Positions 26,455 to 40,291 of a stretch of 64,000 nucleotides of DNA are shown piece after piece. Each line of letters starts with the position of its first letter. Positions within the stretch are counted from its first letter, which is position 1. The notes below the pieces were generated by a model. It was not told where the DNA came from. It searched no databases and saw only the letters and a program-made list of their open reading frames with translations. Position numbers and translations under genes: made by a program. Source of the DNA: Tragulus kanchil (lineage: Eukaryota; Chordata; Mammalia; Artiodactyla; Tragulidae). The stretch is from positions 90,803,001 to 90,867,000 of the forward strand of contig JAIOJX010000005.1 in NCBI GenBank assembly GCA_022376925.1. Reading direction: 5' to 3'.

Positions 26455-26727
26455 GAAAATCAAGTCTGAACCTTAGCCACTTGTATTGGGCCAATGTCAG
26501 TTTCCTGGTTTTGACAGTGTGCTGTGGTTATGTAAGATATAATTAGGGGAAGCTGGGTGAAGGGTAGACAGAGATGCTATAGTATTTTCGCAACTTCTTA
26601 TGAATCATAAACTATTTCAAAGTCAAAATTTGTGATATAATTTTTTAAAAAAGACTAAAGAGAGTTTCAAAGTAGAAAAGAGCCACCAACTTAGAGAGCT
26701 TTGGAGACCAGCCGGAAAGGAGAGGTG

Positions 26728-27040
26728 GTTGTTGTTGTTTCGTCGCTAACTCAGGTCTGACTCTTTGTAACCCCATGGACTGCAGCACACCAGGCTCGCC
26801 TGTCGTTCACTGTCTCCTGGAGTTTGCTCAAACTCATGTCCATCAAGTCGGTGATGCCATCCAACCATTTCATCCTCTTGCCTCATCCTCTTCCTGCCTT
26901 CAGTCTTTCTCCAGCATCAGGGTCTTTTCCAGTGATTCAACTCTTTGTATTAGGCAGCCACAGTATACTGAAGCCATACAGCTTCAGTATCAGTCCTTCC
27001 AATGAATATTCAGGGTTGATTTCCTTTAGGACTGTGGAGA
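26728..27040 (-). mobile_element. BovB LINE 3' end, minus strand
   Basis: Contains AACCCCATGGACTGCAGCAC, TCAAACTCATGTCCATCAAG, GTGATGCCATCCAACCA and the CCAGCATCAGGGTCTTTTCC motif, which are standard for BovB 3' regions read on the reverse strand. Part of it recurs at 28012-28185 through the tandem duplication. Confidence 0.9.
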
Positions 27041-29153
27041 GGAGATGTTAGTGAGCTGAAATGTACCGAGCCTTACTTTGTGCCAGGTACTCATTTCCTC
27101 CTCCCAACAGCCTCATGTGACCACTTTGATAATCCCATTCCATAGCTGAGGGCTCTAAAGTCCACTGTCACTCAACACCAAGTGCCAGTACTAGGGCCCA
27201 AGATAATACGGCAGCCAACTCTGGAGTCTGGACTCTTTACCCCTTCAAAGACTGAGTGAGGTCCTGATTGATGTGGGAAGAAGGAGAACCAAGTCCTGCA
27301 GTAACAAACAGACATCCCAGGCGAAAGGTCCAGGGTGAACTGAACGGTGGAGGTCAGAATCGAGAGAGGGCCTGCTCCCCAGGGATTCTGATTCATTTGA
27401 TTTGGAGTTGGACAAGGGCTTAGATTCTGAGAACCACTGAGCTAAAACATCAGGAGATAGTTTGAAGCCAAATGCAGGCCTTTCTAATAGCCAGAGAAGG
27501 TTTTTTGTTTTTTCTTTTCAATTTACTTAGGTAGTAGGGAGTCTTAGAAGATTCTTGATTAGAAGGTTAGTATACTTAAAATTAACCTTGTAATGTTGTG
27601 CAGTTGGCTTGTTCTTATTATTATTACTATTATTTTATTATGACTTGAACTCTCTCAGCTTTTCTATCTGGGGCTAAGGGTCTACTTTCAAAGCTCTTCT
27701 CTTAAATGTCATAAGAAATGGAATTAGTGTTGTATTCCCATAGTTGTTTAATGAAACATCCTGCAGCTGAACATAGTCCCTGAAACCAAATACAAGTCAT
27801 AGTGAATGGCCACTGAACTTCCAAGGACAGGCTTTACCCCAGACCTCCATTTTGTGTACTCCAAATCCACAGTTGGAAGTGGAAATAGAAAGCAACACTA
27901 GTCAAGCCAAAAAATGAAATCCTTATTGATAGCTGCTGAGGGCCCAGACAAATGGCTACATGTTTCAGCTATAGGCATCAAATGACACTATAGAAAATTA
28001 CCCCTTCTTGCCCAACCATTTCATCCTCTTGCCTCATCCTCTTCCTGCCTTCAGTCTTTCTCCAGCATCAGGGTCTTTTCCAGTGATTCAACTCTTTGTA
28101 TTAGGCAGCACAGTATACTGAAGCCATACAGCTTCAGTAGCAGTCCTTCCAATGAATATTCAGGGTTGATTTCCTTTAGGACTGTGGAGAGGAGATGTTA
28201 GTGAGCTGAAATGTACCGAGCCTTACTTTGTGCCAGGTACTCATTTCCTCCTCCCAACAGCCTCATGTGACCACTTTGATAATCCCATTCCATAGCTGAG
28301 GGCTCTAAAGTCCACTGTCACTCAACACCAAGTGCCAGTACTAGGGCCCAAGATAATACGGCAGCCAACTCTGGAGTCTGGACTCTTTACCCCTTCAAAG
28401 ACTGAGTGAGGTCCTGATTGATGTGGGAAGAAGGAGAACCAAGTCCTGCAGTAACAAACAGACATCCCAGGCGAAAGGTCCAGGGTGAACTGAACGGTGG
28501 AGGTCAGAATCGAGAGAGGGCCTGCTCCCCAGGGATTCTGATTCATTTGATTTGGAGTTGGACAAGGGCTTAGATTCTGAGAACCACTGAGCTAAAACAT
28601 CAGGAGATAGTTTGAAGCCAAATGCAGGCCTTTCTAATAGCCAGAGAAGGTTTTTTGTTTTTTCTTTTCAATTTACTTAGGTAGTAGGGAGTCTTAGAAG
28701 ATTCTTGATTAGAAGGTTAGTATACTTAAAATTAACCTTGTAATGTTGTGCAGTTGGCTTGTTCTTATTATTATTACTATTATTTTATTATGACTTGAAC
28801 TCTCTCAGCTTTTCTATCTGGGGCTAAGGGTCTACTTTCAAAGCTCTTCTCTTAAATGTCATAAGAAATGGAATTAGTGTTGTATTCCCATAGTTGTTTA
28901 ATGAAACATCCTGCAGCTGAACATAGTCCCTGAAACCAAATACAAGTCATAGTGAATGGCCACTGAACTTCCAAGGACAGGCTTTACCCCAGACCTCCAT
29001 TTTGTGTACTCCAAATCCACAGTTGGAAGTGGAAATAGAAAGCAACACTAGTCAAGCCAAAAAATGAAATCCTTATTGATAGCTGCTGAGGGCCCAGACA
29101 AATGGCTACATGTTTCAGCTATAGGCATCAAATGACACTATAGAAAATTACCC
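26861..29153. repeat. Direct tandem duplication, period 1150-1151 (copies 26861-28003 / 28012-29153)
   Basis: Copies start within a BovB end at CCAACCATTTCATCC and stop at GAAAATTACCC, with 8 filler bases. Two differences lie near the start of copy 2 (GCAGCCACAG to GCAGCACAG, CAGTATCAG to CAGTAGCAG); the rest appears identical. Confidence 0.95.
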
Positions 29154-29155
29154 TT

Positions 29156-29280
29156 AGGAGTTCCCTGTTGGTCCAGTGATTATAACTGTGCACATCCACT
29201 GCAGGGGGCATGATTTTGACGTTTGCTCAGGGGAAACTAAGATCCTAAATGCATACAATGCAACCAAAAAGAAAAAAAAC
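29156..29280 (+). mobile_element. Old tRNA-derived SINE
   Basis: Contains GGAGTTCCCTGTTGGTCCAG, GCAGGGGGCATG and GGGGAAACTAAGATCC, then an A-rich tail. Confidence 0.75.
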
Positions 29281-29422
29281 ATTTCTTTTCATTAAAAAAA
29301 TTGAAAAAAGACAGTTGGGTGAGAATGGATACATGTATATGTATGATTGAGCCCCTCTGCAGTCCACCTGGAACTATCACAGTATTGTTAACCAGCCATG
29401 CATGCATACTGCAGGCTAAATT

Positions 29423-29525
29423 CTTCAGTCATGTCTGACTCTTTGCAATCCTGTGGACTCCTCTGTCCATGAGATTCTCCAGGAAAGAATACTGGAATGG
29501 ATGGCCGTGCCCTCCTCTAATCGGC
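29423..29525 (-). mobile_element. Bov-tA/BovB-tail SINE fragment, minus strand
   Basis: Contains TTCAGTCATGTCTGACTC, TTTGCAATCCTGTGGAC and CCATGAGATTCTCCAGG. Confidence 0.85.
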
Positions 29526-30022
29526 CATACTGCAATACAAAATAAAAAGTTTAATAGAAAAGGAAAAGAAAGCCTTAACATCTTGTTTTTACGTAAGTTC
29601 ATGTTGCTTGGTAGCTGATCCAGCAGCTGGTCTTCACTACAGAGTGGCTGACAATAAAGATGGTTCCGTCCAAACTCCCCAAATCATTCCTTTCTTTCCA
29701 CTTTGCTCCATTCATTCATATGGAGCTTACCTTATGCTAGATGCCCTTGCAGATTCTGGGAACTCAAATATGCAAGGATAACTATGTTCACACATTAATA
29801 AATAAGTGATGGCTTGGACCTCTGGACCATCGCCACCTAACTCACAGAGAAGTAGGGCTGCTTAGGCTGCATGAGGGTGAGGACCACTTCTGGAATGTTT
29901 GAAAAATATGGCTATTTGGACCCCGGCCTAGACCTAATAGTAAGGAGACTCTGGGTACATGTATTTTACACTTCGGATCTGATTCTAGGGTCCTAGATGC
30001 AGACAGTGTAGAACATTGGTGG

Positions 30023-30216
30023 TGGTTGCTAAGTTGTGCCCGACTCTTGTGACCCCATGAACTGTAGCCCACCAGGCTCCTCTGTCCATGAGAGTTCCCA
30101 GGCTGGAATACTGGAGTGGGTTGCCATCCCCTTCTCCAGGGCATCTTCCCCACCCAGGGATTGAATCTGGGTCTCCTGCATTGCAGGTGTGTTCTTTACC
30201 AATTGAGCCACCAGGG
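30023..30216 (-). mobile_element. Bov-tA SINE with BovB-type tail, minus strand
   Basis: Contains GTGACCCCATGAACTGTAGC, GGGTTGCCATCCCCTTCTCC and GAGCCACCAGGG. Confidence 0.9.
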
Positions 30217-30340
30217 GAGTGGTTAAATACCAATTTCTTTGGAGGAAACATTGGCATATATAGGACTTTTTGGTTTCTTCATTTAATACCTTGAAATTGC
30301 CAAGTTTTCAGTGGTGACTCTTTATCTTTGTAGCTATAGT

Positions 30341-30380
30341 GCGTGCAAGCGCGCGCACACACATGCACGCACACACACAT
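30341..30380. repeat. Mixed (GC/AC)n alternating purine-pyrimidine tract
   Basis: An alternating GC/AC/GT run. Such tracts can adopt Z-DNA in principle, but nothing here shows function. Confidence 0.85.
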
Positions 30381-30555
30381 GACTTTGTTATCTTTTGATA
30401 CTTTCCTTTTTCTTGGATCTGGTTTTTACAACCCTTTTTTCTATTTTTTCCCACTTTATTCCTGTTTTTTTCATGTTTTCTACTTCTGTTCATCTCAGTT
30501 GGATTTCTCTCAAGCCTTGATTTTGTTTTTTTTTAGTTGAGATAAGAACCCTTAA

Positions 30556-31965
30556 CCCGAGGTCTACCCTCTTACCACATTTTTTGCTATACAGTACAGT
30601 ATTGTTGAACAGGCATAATACTTTACAGCACCTCTCTAGAACCTACTCTTATAAAATTGAAACTTCATGCCCATTAAACAATAATTTTGCTTTTCCTCTA
30701 CTCCCAGCCCCTGGCGACCACCATCCTGCTCTCTGCTTCCATGAGTTTGACTTAGATCTTCATGTATGTGATATCATGCAGTATCTGTCCTGTGACTGGC
30801 TTATATTAGTTAACATAATGTTCTCTAGGTTCATCCATATTCTTTTAGAAAACAATTTTGTTTTTTTTTTTAAAGGCTGGATAGTATTTCTTGTATGTAT
30901 ATGTGTACATTGTAGTATATATATCCATTATATGTATATGCCATGGTTCCTTTATCCACTCATCTGTTGATGAACTTTTAGGTTGTTTCTAAGTCTTGGC
31001 TATTGTGAATAGTGTTGCAGTGAACCTGTGGGTGCAGATTTTCTTTTCAAGATCCTCTTTTCAATTCTTTTGGATAAATACCCAGAAATGGGATTACTGG
31101 ATCATGCAGTAGTTCTATTTTTAATTTTTAAGGAAGCGCCATAATACTTTCCATAGTGGCTGCACCAATTTACAGTCTCATCAGCAGTGCACAGGGTTCC
31201 CTTTTCTCCATATTATTGCCAACCTTTAAAAATGTTTTTAATTTTTATTTTTTATAGTAGCTATTCTAAAGAGGTATAAGGTGATGTCCTGTTGTGGTTT
31301 TCATTTACTTTTCGCTGATGATTAATGATGTTGAGCACCTTTTCATGTGTCTGTTGACCATCTGTTTGTCTTGTTTGGAAAAGCATCTGTTGAGGTTCTC
31401 TGCCAATTTTTTTTTGTCAGGTTATTTGTTTATTTGCTTTTGCATTATAGGAGTTCCATACATATTTTGGATACTAAACCCTTGTCTGAAACATGGTTTA
31501 TAATTATTTTCTCCCATTCCATAGACTGTCTTTCTGTTGATTATTTCCTTTGCTGCGCAAACCTTTTTAGTATGCTCTTGTCTCATTTGTAATTTTTACT
31601 TTGGTGGCTGTGTTTTTGGTCCATATCTAAGAAATCATTGCTGAGACTAATGTCATAAAGCTTTCCCCCTGTGTTTCCTTATGGAGTTTCATGATTTCAG
31701 GTCTTAATGTTTGAGTTTTTAATTCATTTTGAGTTGGTTCTCCTGTGTGGTTAAGATAGGGCTCCAGATTCATTGCTTTTGCACGTGAGTCTCTAGTTTT
31801 TCCAGCACCATTTGTTGAAGAGGCTACCCTTTCCCTATTGCCTATTTCCTTGCACCTTCATTGAAATCATCTACCCATTTATGTATGGACTTACTTGTGG
31901 ACCATCTAGTCTGTTCTAGGGCTTGACTTTTATCTCCCTTGTTATCTGTCCATCAGGCCTTTGGG
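30556..31965 (-). mobile_element. Old L1 3' portion, minus strand
   Basis: The plus strand reads the complement of L1 ORF2 C-terminus and 3' UTR. Landmarks are TCTAGGTTCATCCATATTC, TTTATCCACTCATCTGTTG, AAATGGGATTACTGGATCAT and TTGTTGAAGAGGCTACCCTT. It is about 1.4 kb long with many substitutions and frameshifts, so it is dead. A 128-codon open frame at 30584-30970 is antisense chance reading within it. Confidence 0.85.
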
Positions 31966-32029
31966 TGAGCTCACCACTCCTCTCATTCATTGGCCATTGG
32001 CGTTTTGTGGGGGGCTAAGAACTTACGCA

Positions 32030-32138
32030 TTTTTTCTTGGCCTCAAGGCATGTGAGATCTTAGTTCCCTAACTAGGGATGGAAGTGCCTCCTGTATTGGC
32101 AGTGTGGAGTCTTAATCATTGGACCACCAGGGAAGTTC
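32030..32138 (-). mobile_element. Old tRNA-derived SINE, minus strand
   Basis: Contains GTGAGATCTTAGTTCCCTAA, a degenerate B box, and ends ACCACCAGGGAAGTTCC. Confidence 0.8.
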
Positions 32139-32175
32139 CAGAGCTTCTGCATTTTAAAGCCTCCCAGATGCTTAA

Positions 32176-34684
<2,509 letters not shown>

Positions 34685-35034
34685 CGCATGTGCTTAGTCC
34701 AGACCCCATGTGGGGACTCGATCGTACAGTGGAGCCGTCGACTCGACGCCAAAGGCTTCCTTCCCTGGCATATTCGGATCTGACTTATTTGCACTGAGGT
34801 TATCTAGGCTTCACTATTCATTGTGTTGTAAATGTGTGTTGGAAACGCAGCCAGTGTTGTGGGTCTGCAACACTAAACAGACGACTTTTTTCCATCGGTG
34901 TTCTACTTGAATCTACACGTGCGTCCATTCCCTGGCTGGGACCTTGGCTATTCACCTCTTCGGTATATCAGCAGCAGTGTGCAATTTTTTGCTTGGCCCC
35001 CACTACTTCATTTTCCTGGCTTTTAGGTTTGTAA

Positions 35035-35040
35035 AATAAA
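35035..35040 (+). promoter_or_regulatory. CCDC6: Possible proximal polyadenylation signal AATAAA
   Basis: AATAAA 350 bases after the stop codon, followed by an A/G-rich and T-rich stretch. It could give a short 3'-UTR isoform. Use is not demonstrated. Confidence 0.4.
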
Positions 35041-35817
35041 AAGGGATCTCTTTTTTATATTTTTTTTCCATGAATTTGCAGAAAATTACTGAGCTGTTAT
35101 GTCCCACCGCCCCCATTATAATGGTGTTTACCAAGCGTACCAATAATTCAGCACTATAGTTCAGACCTTTGAAAAATCTAGCTCTCAGTGTAGAAGGGGA
35201 AGTTGGATGAATCAGTGCCCAAGACCATGTTTAATGGCACTTTTTACAGGTACATACAGTTTGTATGGGGGTATGTTCAATATATCTCAACATCCACCTT
35301 TTGTAACACAAGTCGCCTAAAGTATTAGCTCACATGGCTGTACCTTTTCCACATACATGGGATGGATAAGTGCTGTATATCCAAGTGTGATTCTCTCTAG
35401 ATCCTTGATGTTAACCCGCCCACACTGCCCCCCTCTTTTGTGAGTCGCTATCTTTTGTCTTACCCACCTGTGGTTATGATGGCTGATGAGAACGTGCTGT
35501 GTGATTTCTGCTGCCGAAGGCAATGTGATTGTAACAAAGACAGCTATTTCCCCTTTGCCTTCTTTACTCATGTTCCCCTAAAATAGAGTTCGAACAAATA
35601 TTTTAAAGGTGCAAAAATACTATTAGAAAATACTATTTGAAGTGAACATTATAGGAATACCTTGGCAGAATGGCCACAAAATTCTTTATCGCTTGGCAGG
35701 TAAGAGGCGTAGAGGCGAGCAGCACATTAGCCTTGAGGACTGCTCGTTTTGCCCAGTCAAAGCAAGTGCAGTGTACAAAGTATATCCTGAGTGCGTTGTT
35801 TTCATTCATTTAGCACA

Positions 35818-35823
35818 AATAAA
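35818..35823 (+). promoter_or_regulatory. CCDC6: Possible internal polyadenylation signal AATAAA
   Basis: AATAAA within the 3' UTR, followed by GGTTTGGTTT, a T/G-rich context. Use is uncertain. Confidence 0.35.
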
Positions 35824-37373
35824 TGGTTTGGTTTCACTGCAAAGTGGAACACTGTGAGTCACTCTTTTCTTAACACTTGCAACACCTTTATTTTGGCTTT
35901 TCACCAGTTACTGTTTTGTACTTTGGTAGTAAAGTGATTTTTACCACCTGTGTTTGCATATTTATATATGCTGTGGACAAAAATAACTTACTAGAGAATG
36001 TATATTTTATGATGAGAATGTGTATCTGTTGGATATAATCAGAAAACTGAAAATTAATTTATCCATAATTTTTAAGAGTCCCTGTTTTGTGACAACCATC
36101 TCTCATAGCTAGCTCTTTACTAAACACACTCCTAAGTATAAGGAACCATGACATTGTAGATACTTAATATTGTACAGTAGAGAAACCTCCATTTTTGCCT
36201 TCAAATGCATATTTAAGAGTTACAGAATGAGAAGAACATCTTGTTGGCTTAGTAGTAGTTGACGAGCATCTGAAGAACTTGAGAGTAAAAGCCACAATGG
36301 GATCTTTTATCCAGCTCTTTCAGTTTCCACCCCCAAACTGAGAGTGTCACGTCTCAATCATTTGAAAGAAATTTTAGGTCTATGAAAATTTTATTTATAA
36401 TGTGCAACATACATAATCATAGTACGGTTCTCAAGTATGGGAAAGAAGTTTAGCATTTGATTATTGAGGCTTGAGGTTTTTAGTTCAATCAGATGGGGTC
36501 CTGTCCCACCTGGGGATTTCACCAACAGCTCACCCTCCTGATCCCTCCTGGCACCTGGCCATTTTGAGGAATTCTGAGAGCAGGCAAACAGGTATTGCCT
36601 GCATGGTACAGTTCTCAGTTTTTCTTACAGGAGAATATCGTCTGTGTTTACAAGAATTTTCTACAAGACTGTAGATTTCAATGCTGTTGGATAGAGGGTC
36701 TTGCACTCAGAACAAGAGTCTAAAATATAGTGATCTTCCTTCTGCTTGCTAGCAATTTAGTGATCTTCCGAAAGCACAAAAGACATTGTCCTATTGTGAC
36801 TGAAAAAGCACTTGGAATAAGCAGACAGTTCTGATAAATGCCTTTCAGAGACAGGTTCTTGACATTCAGATTTCTACAGAAAGGTAACGCCAGTCTCCCT
36901 AGACTAGTCATGTTGTTGCAAAATAATACACAGCTCCTTCAAATAGCACTTTTTCATTATAAAGCTATTGCCTCTCCTAGTGGACATTTCTGGATTAATA
37001 GAACAAACACTACTCTTGAACCGATGGCCATCTCGCATCCTGTTCTAGTGCTTTATGACCCCGTAGGGAGCCTGTCACACTTGGGCAGTACGTGCTAGGG
37101 CAGCTCCCTGGTCATTGTTTGGCCCCCAGGGACCCTGAGGATTTTGGCCCCAAGCCCACAGAGGCAAAACTACCCTTGCCCCCAGGAAGCTGACTTACCT
37201 GGGGTGCTTTTCTTGGGGGCTGAATGCAGTTCCTGCTATTCTTATTGCCCACCCACAACCCTGAACTGACTCCCAGCGGCCTTGGAAGGCAGGTGGGAGC
37301 CACTGCAGGTTCAGTAGTTTCATTTTCCTGTCTCAGTGACAGAGACCCTTGGCTACCACTATGCTGCTAATAG

Positions 37374-37379
37374 AATAAA
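37374..37379 (+). promoter_or_regulatory. CCDC6: Possible internal polyadenylation signal AATAAA
   Basis: AATAAA within the 3' UTR with no clear GT-rich downstream element. Confidence 0.25.
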
Positions 37380-38285
37380 TACTCATCGCCAGATGACCAT
37401 GCCTTTTATACAGAACCAAATTATTTTCCCTAACACCTGACGCCTCTCTGGGCTCTGAACTGCTCTCTCTCATCCAGCATGCTGGCATTCTAGATAGACT
37501 TCTAGCGATGTGGCAGATGGTGGAAGTATTTAAGATTTGATTTAACTCTCTCCTTTGTTCATTGAGAGGAGTTTGAAACTGAGCACCTGAGAGCCTGACC
37601 ACGACCATGGAATGAATGTGTGACCAGAATGTGGCTTTGACACCAAGTGCTGCTGCTGCCCCTTTGTAATTGGCTTCTCACTGATTTGACCAGAAATAAT
37701 GGATAATGTGAATTTTTGTTAACTGTTCAATTGTAGGAAGATAGACTATGTTACTGTCCTTTGTTAGGTAGACATGAACTTTTCCTGCACGAAGCCTTGC
37801 TTATAGAGGTTGCCCTTACAATAAGGCAAGAAAAAGCATAGTAACTTGTGCTTGGAGAGCTCACTCTTTTTCTCTTATCGATATAGAAGAAATATTTCTG
37901 CATAACTTGATCTTCTAGCTAGTACTTGTCCTCTAGGTAACTAACAAACACTGAAAACTTTGTAGTGATGACTACCAAAGAAATGCATAGTAAAACAACC
38001 TTTTATTTCCAAATTACTTAAGAGCCAGCCATTGACGCTGCTATGTGAGTTCCATGCTCAAGAGCCATTATAAGAGATTAAGGGGTTTTGGTTTGGTTTG
38101 GGTTTTTTTTTTTTTCAGTTTCTTTCCTTTTTATTTCTTTCTTTTGTATTGAACACACACAGCTGTTAGCATAGAATTATGGGGAGCCTGCTCCAGAGTG
38201 CTCTGCAGTTGTGCTTAACTGCCAAGCCCTGGTTGCCTCTTGCTAGGCAATGGAAGGAATCTTCTGTTCATGATGGCATGGGTGC

Positions 38286-38336
38286 TGTGTGTGTGCATGT
38301 GTGCACGCGCATGTGTGTGTGTGTGCGTGTGTGCAT
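38286..38336. repeat. (TG/CG)n alternating tract in the 3' UTR (repeated at 39359-39409)
   Basis: Alternating GT, GC and CG dinucleotides for about 50 bases. The second occurrence is the tandem-duplicate copy. Confidence 0.9.
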
Positions 38337-38810
38337 TCATGCCTTAATTCGGGTTACTGCTCAACTTTAGTTCTTGACCTAGTCTGCACCATCATCTAGA
38401 TTGTATTATACATCTCGATCTGAACTTCATCCTGGCAAAAACAGAGTTGCAGGCACAACAGTTTGAGAATGCATTCCTCCGGCAGTGTTGGATCAGGTTG
38501 ACCCTGAGCCTTCTTTGGACTTTATTTGGAACTAGGCATGGAAAGCAAAAGTGGACTGTCCTATGGAAAGGCATCAACAAGGAAGAGAAGAGAGCCAAGT
38601 ACTAGCATGTCTTTGGCCTCTGTGTATCTGTGCACACTGTACGTCGTTCATAATAGCTTGTCTACAACTTGACTAGGTTGGAGTTCTGGTAATAGTGGCA
38701 ATCTTGACATTCTTGGTCAGAGTTTAGAGAGATGTAAGACTTCCAATTAATGTCTTATTTACTTCTTTATGTTGATTAGTCTTTGATACATGTGCTGAAT
38801 CAGAAACCTA

Positions 38811-38816
38811 AATAAA
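38811..38816 (+). promoter_or_regulatory. CCDC6: Distal polyadenylation signal of CCDC6 (AATAAA; repeated at 39884-39889)
   Basis: AATAAA at the end of the transposon-free 3' UTR, followed by an A/T-rich stretch and then T/C-rich sequence. SINE DNA begins about 140 bases downstream. The same signal at 39884 belongs to the duplicate. Confidence 0.7.
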
Positions 38817-38954
38817 GATAATTTTTTAAAATGAACTTCTTGAGCTTTATACCCTATCTCTTTCATTTCCCTGTGGCTTCTGATAGACATTCAGCTTGGA
38901 TTCTGAATACTGAAGGCCGTCTTAGAAAGTGAACTTCAAAAAAGGAAACAAGAG

Positions 38955-39044
38955 GGGCTTCCCTGGTGGCCCAGTGGGTAAGGACGCCTTGCAATGCAAG
39001 GCCCGGTTCGATCCCCGGGGCCAGTGGCAGAGCAGCTGGACTTT
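38955..39044 (+). mobile_element. Truncated, damaged CHR-2-like SINE at a tandem junction
   Basis: Has the GGGCTTCCCTGGTGGCCC head but lacks several body segments present in the intact copy at 40028, and stops at the duplication junction. Confidence 0.8.
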
Positions 39045-40027
39045 AGAAGTTCGGCTAAAAAGGTAAAACAACCTTTTATTTCCAAATTACTTAAGAGCCA
39101 GCCATTGACGCTGCTATGTGAGTTCCATGCTCAAGAGCCATTATAAGAGATTAAGGGGTTTTGGTTTGGTTTGGGTTTTTTTTTTTTTCAGTTTCTTTCC
39201 TTTTTATTTCTTTCTTTTGTATTGAACACACACAGCTGTTAGCATAGAATTATGGGGAGCCTGCTCCAGAGTGCTCTGCAGTTGTGCTTAACTGCCAAGC
39301 CCTGGTTGCCTCTTGCTAGGCAATGGAAGGAATCTTCTGTTCATGATGGCATGGGTGCTGTGTGTGTGCATGTGTGCACGCGCATGTGTGTGTGTGTGCG
39401 TGTGTGCATTCATGCCTTAATTCGGGTTACTGCTCAACTTTAGTTCTTGACCTAGTCTGCACCATCATCTAGATTGTATTATACATCTCGATCTGAACTT
39501 CATCCTGGCAAAAACAGAGTTGCAGGCACAACAGTTTGAGAATGCATTCCTCCGGCAGTGTTGGATCAGGTTGACCCTGAGCCTTCTTTGGACTTTATTT
39601 GGAACTAGGCATGGAAAGCAAAAGTGGACTGTCCTATGGAAAGGCATCAACAAGGAAGAGAAGAGAGCCAAGTACTAGCATGTCTTTGGCCTCTGTGTAT
39701 CTGTGCACACTGTACGTCGTTCATAATAGCTTGTCTACAACTTGACTAGGTTGGAGTTCTGGTAATAGTGGCAATCTTGACATTCTTGGTCAGAGTTTAG
39801 AGAGATGTAAGACTTCCAATTAATGTCTTATTTACTTCTTTATGTTGATTAGTCTTTGATACATGTGCTGAATCAGAAACCTAAATAAAGATAATTTTTT
39901 AAAATGAACTTCTTGAGCTTTATACCCTATCTCTTTCATTTCCCTGTGGCTTCTGATAGACATTCAGCTTGGATTCTGAATACTGAAGGCCGTCTTAGAA
40001 AGTGAACTTCAAAAAAGGAAACAAGAG

Positions 40028-40291
40028 GGGCTTCCCTGGTGGCCCAGTGGGTAAGGACGCCTTGCAATGCAAGGGGCTCCGGTTCGATCCCTGGCCTGGG
40101 AAGATCCTATGTGCTGCAGAGCAGCTGGACTGATGTGTCCAACTACCGAGCCAGAGCTCTGGAGCGCCTGCGCCCAGAGCGGGTGCTCTGCAGCAACAGA
40201 GGCCACTGGGACGGGAGGTCCACACAGAGCAAAGAACAAAGGTGGATGAAAATAGATGAATGAAGACCAATAGAAGTGGCCAAAAAAAAAA
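40028..40291 (+). mobile_element. CHR-2-like SINE with target-site duplication (partial repeat at 41121-41377)
   Basis: Head GGGCTTCCCTGGTGGCCC, body with CCAACTACCGAGCC, tail ending GTGGCC plus an A run. Flanks GGAAACAAGAG (40017-40027) and GGAAACGAGTG (about 40294) look like the target duplication. The partial copy at 41121 lacks the first bases of the head and has no left target site. Confidence 0.9.

Larger units (their letters stand above)
34685..38835 (+). other. CCDC6: CCDC6 3' UTR
   Basis: Unique, transposon-free, AT-rich sequence follows the stop codon for about 4.1 kb up to a canonical AATAAA at 38811. This is about the length expected from the roughly 5.8-kb human mRNA. The lack of SINEs across 4 kb contrasts sharply with both sides and supports a constrained exon. 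The exact cleavage site is inferred. Part of its 3' end (37990 onward) is copied again at 39063. Confidence 0.8.
37990..40132. repeat. Direct tandem duplication, period 1073, spanning the CCDC6 3' end (copies 37990-39044 / 39063-40132)
   Basis: Copies start at GTAAAACAACC. Copy 1 degrades at its end, where the SINE is reduced by several deletions (38998-39044), then 18 filler bases lead into copy 2. The interior, including the GT/GC tract and the AATAAA, appears identical. The poly(A) region is therefore present twice (38811 and 39884). Confidence 0.95.

Noticed and set aside
30584..30970. A 128-codon frame rich in hydrophobic residues
   Set aside because: It is the antisense of an L1 3' region; the DNA matches L1 landmarks and the frame is accidental.
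38286..38336. Alternating TG/CG tract as a regulatory Z-DNA element
   Set aside because: It is an ordinary dinucleotide repeat within the UTR; sequence alone does not support function.
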